From contig DGSP01000007.1 in assembly GCA_002393555.1 (NCBI GenBank), positions 1 to 15,140 on the forward strand: a DNA stretch of 15,140 nt, given 5' to 3'. Within the stretch, counting starts at the first letter, position 1. Each line of letters opens with the position of its first letter. The notes under the pieces were generated by a model. That model ran no database searches. It was not told the origin of the DNA and worked only from the letters and a program-made list of their open reading frames with translations. A program made the translations under genes and the position numbers. Shown here piece after piece: positions 14,705 to 15,140 of this stretch. Source of the DNA: Prevotellaceae bacterium UBA4359. GTDB lineage: Bacteria > Bacteroidota > Bacteroidia > Bacteroidales > Bacteroidaceae.

Positions 14705-14709
14705 TCCGT
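14680..14709. promoter_or_regulatory. Candidate operator in the uxaB promoter
   Basis: ACGGATTT (14680-14687) and AAATCCGT (14702-14709) are exact inverted arms with 14 nt between them. They overlap the -33 box and the spacer, so a bound dimer would block polymerase. The centre spacing is about two DNA turns. A LacI- or GntR-type regulator of uronate use is a reasonable guess, but no regulator is encoded nearby. Confidence 0.45.
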
Positions 14710-14864
14710 GCCACTTTTTATTTCATTTCCTGATGATGCGCCGTTCCTGCCCTCGGCTTTGTTCCGTAAGGCTCACCGACTCTACGCCGTTGCCCTCGTG
14801 AACTTTCTTATAGTACACATATAGGGGAATTGGAAATAAATTACTCAAGTTTCGGATGTTTTTT

Positions 14865-14933
14865 CACACCTTCCGGGGAGTTTCTTCCACACCTTCCGAT
14901 GAGTCTCTTCCACACCTTCCGATGAGTCTCTTC
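14865..14933. repeat. Three 23-bp tandem repeats
   Basis: Units start at 14865, 14888 and 14911. Each begins CACACCTTCC and ends TCTTC. Units 2 and 3 are identical; unit 1 differs at three positions. A degenerate fourth unit may precede them (about 14842-14864), and the first three bases of another follow at 14934. The array is direct with no spacers, so it is not a CRISPR. It does not code for a convincing protein. Confidence 0.8.
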
Positions 14934-14989
14934 CACTGAGTCACGAGGGGCAGTGGAAGAGAGTCACGTGACTCTGTGGAGTAGAGTCA
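14927..14989. repeat. Nested inverted repeats and 14-bp palindrome
   Basis: TCTCTTCCACTG (14927-14938) pairs exactly with CAGTGGAAGAGA (14951-14962) around 12 nt. It overlaps the perfect palindrome GAGTCACGTGACTC (14961-14974). TGACTCT (14969-14975) pairs with AGAGTCA (14983-14989). GAGTCA occurs at 14938, 14961 and 14984, and inverted at 14969. It could be a protein-binding or folded RNA element; no T-run marks it as a terminator. Confidence 0.65.
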
Positions 14990-15052
14990 GAAGAGGTAAC
15001 GACGAAAACCCTATGGAAACTCTTAATAATACGTGAGTTCGGCATAAGAATT

Positions 15053-15079
15053 ATGCCTTCGGCGGATGAAGACGTATCA
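15053..15079. repeat. Hairpin repeat, copy 2 (diverged)
   Basis: It matches 446-472 at 24 of 27 positions in the same orientation. The changes break part of the 12-bp stem, but a new short stem forms with the flank, GGCATAA (15041-15047) with TTATGCC (15051-15057). The whole stretch 14710-15140 holds no gene that I can support. Confidence 0.55.
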
Positions 15080-15140
15080 TTAAAACTGATTATAGTGAAC
15101 TTACGTAAATGACTTACTGAGTCCACTTTAAAAAGTCGGA

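Noticed and set aside
14865..14933. CRISPR array
   Set aside because: The 23-bp units are directly adjacent with no spacers, there are only three, and no cas gene is present.
14941..15126. 61-codon minus-strand frame
   Set aside because: It spans the palindrome and hairpin repeat, has no promoter match and no recognisable features.

Overview
The window looks like a chromosomal piece of a Bacteroidales bacterium, most likely Prevotella-like. The grounds are: several TTTG-N20-TAnnTTTG promoters, the Bacteroidetes sigma factor consensus; few Shine-Dalgarno sites; DUF5063, RNase D-like and RlmI-like genes in a row; a small MKKVYIVPE-type peptide; and the general protein character. There is no direct taxonomic marker gene in the window.

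Layout. Positions 1-281 hold a strong leftward promoter and a structured, apparently non-coding leader, best read as the leader of an rRNA operon whose 16S gene would lie just off the left edge. Positions 282-670 are intergenic with a perfect hairpin repeat. Positions 671-5637 (minus strand) are a two-gene restriction-modification operon: a 329-residue SAM-binding methyltransferase-like subunit, then a 1322-residue fusion of GIY-YIG-like nuclease, SF2 helicase, N6-adenine methyltransferase and target-recognition region. It has a promoter near 5930-5960 and a leader of about 290 nt. Positions 6160-8571 (plus strand) are a housekeeping operon: DUF5063 protein, 3'-5' exonuclease and RlmI-like rRNA methyltransferase.

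Positions 8582-12589 (minus strand) hold a small peptide gene and, upstream of it, six tightly packed genes read leftward: PPOX-fold flavoprotein, 57-residue winged-helix protein, ZIP metal transporter, metallo-beta-lactamase-fold hydrolase, radical SAM protein and flavodoxin. These look like one redox/metal-linked unit of unknown substrate. Upstream of them are a secreted TonB-C domain protein (12616-13074) and tagaturonate reductase UxaB (13160-14638), each on the minus strand, separated by an intrinsic terminator. UxaB has its own consensus promoter with an inverted repeat in its spacer. The right end (14710-15140) has no gene but carries a 23-bp tandem repeat, nested inverted repeats and a second copy of the left-end hairpin repeat.

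The most notable points are the fused nuclease-helicase-methyltransferase with a separate SAM-binding partner, a sharp drop in G+C exactly at the catalytic/target-recognition part of that fusion (suggesting module exchange), the six-gene redox operon with its tiny overlapping winged-helix gene, and the repeat-rich right end.
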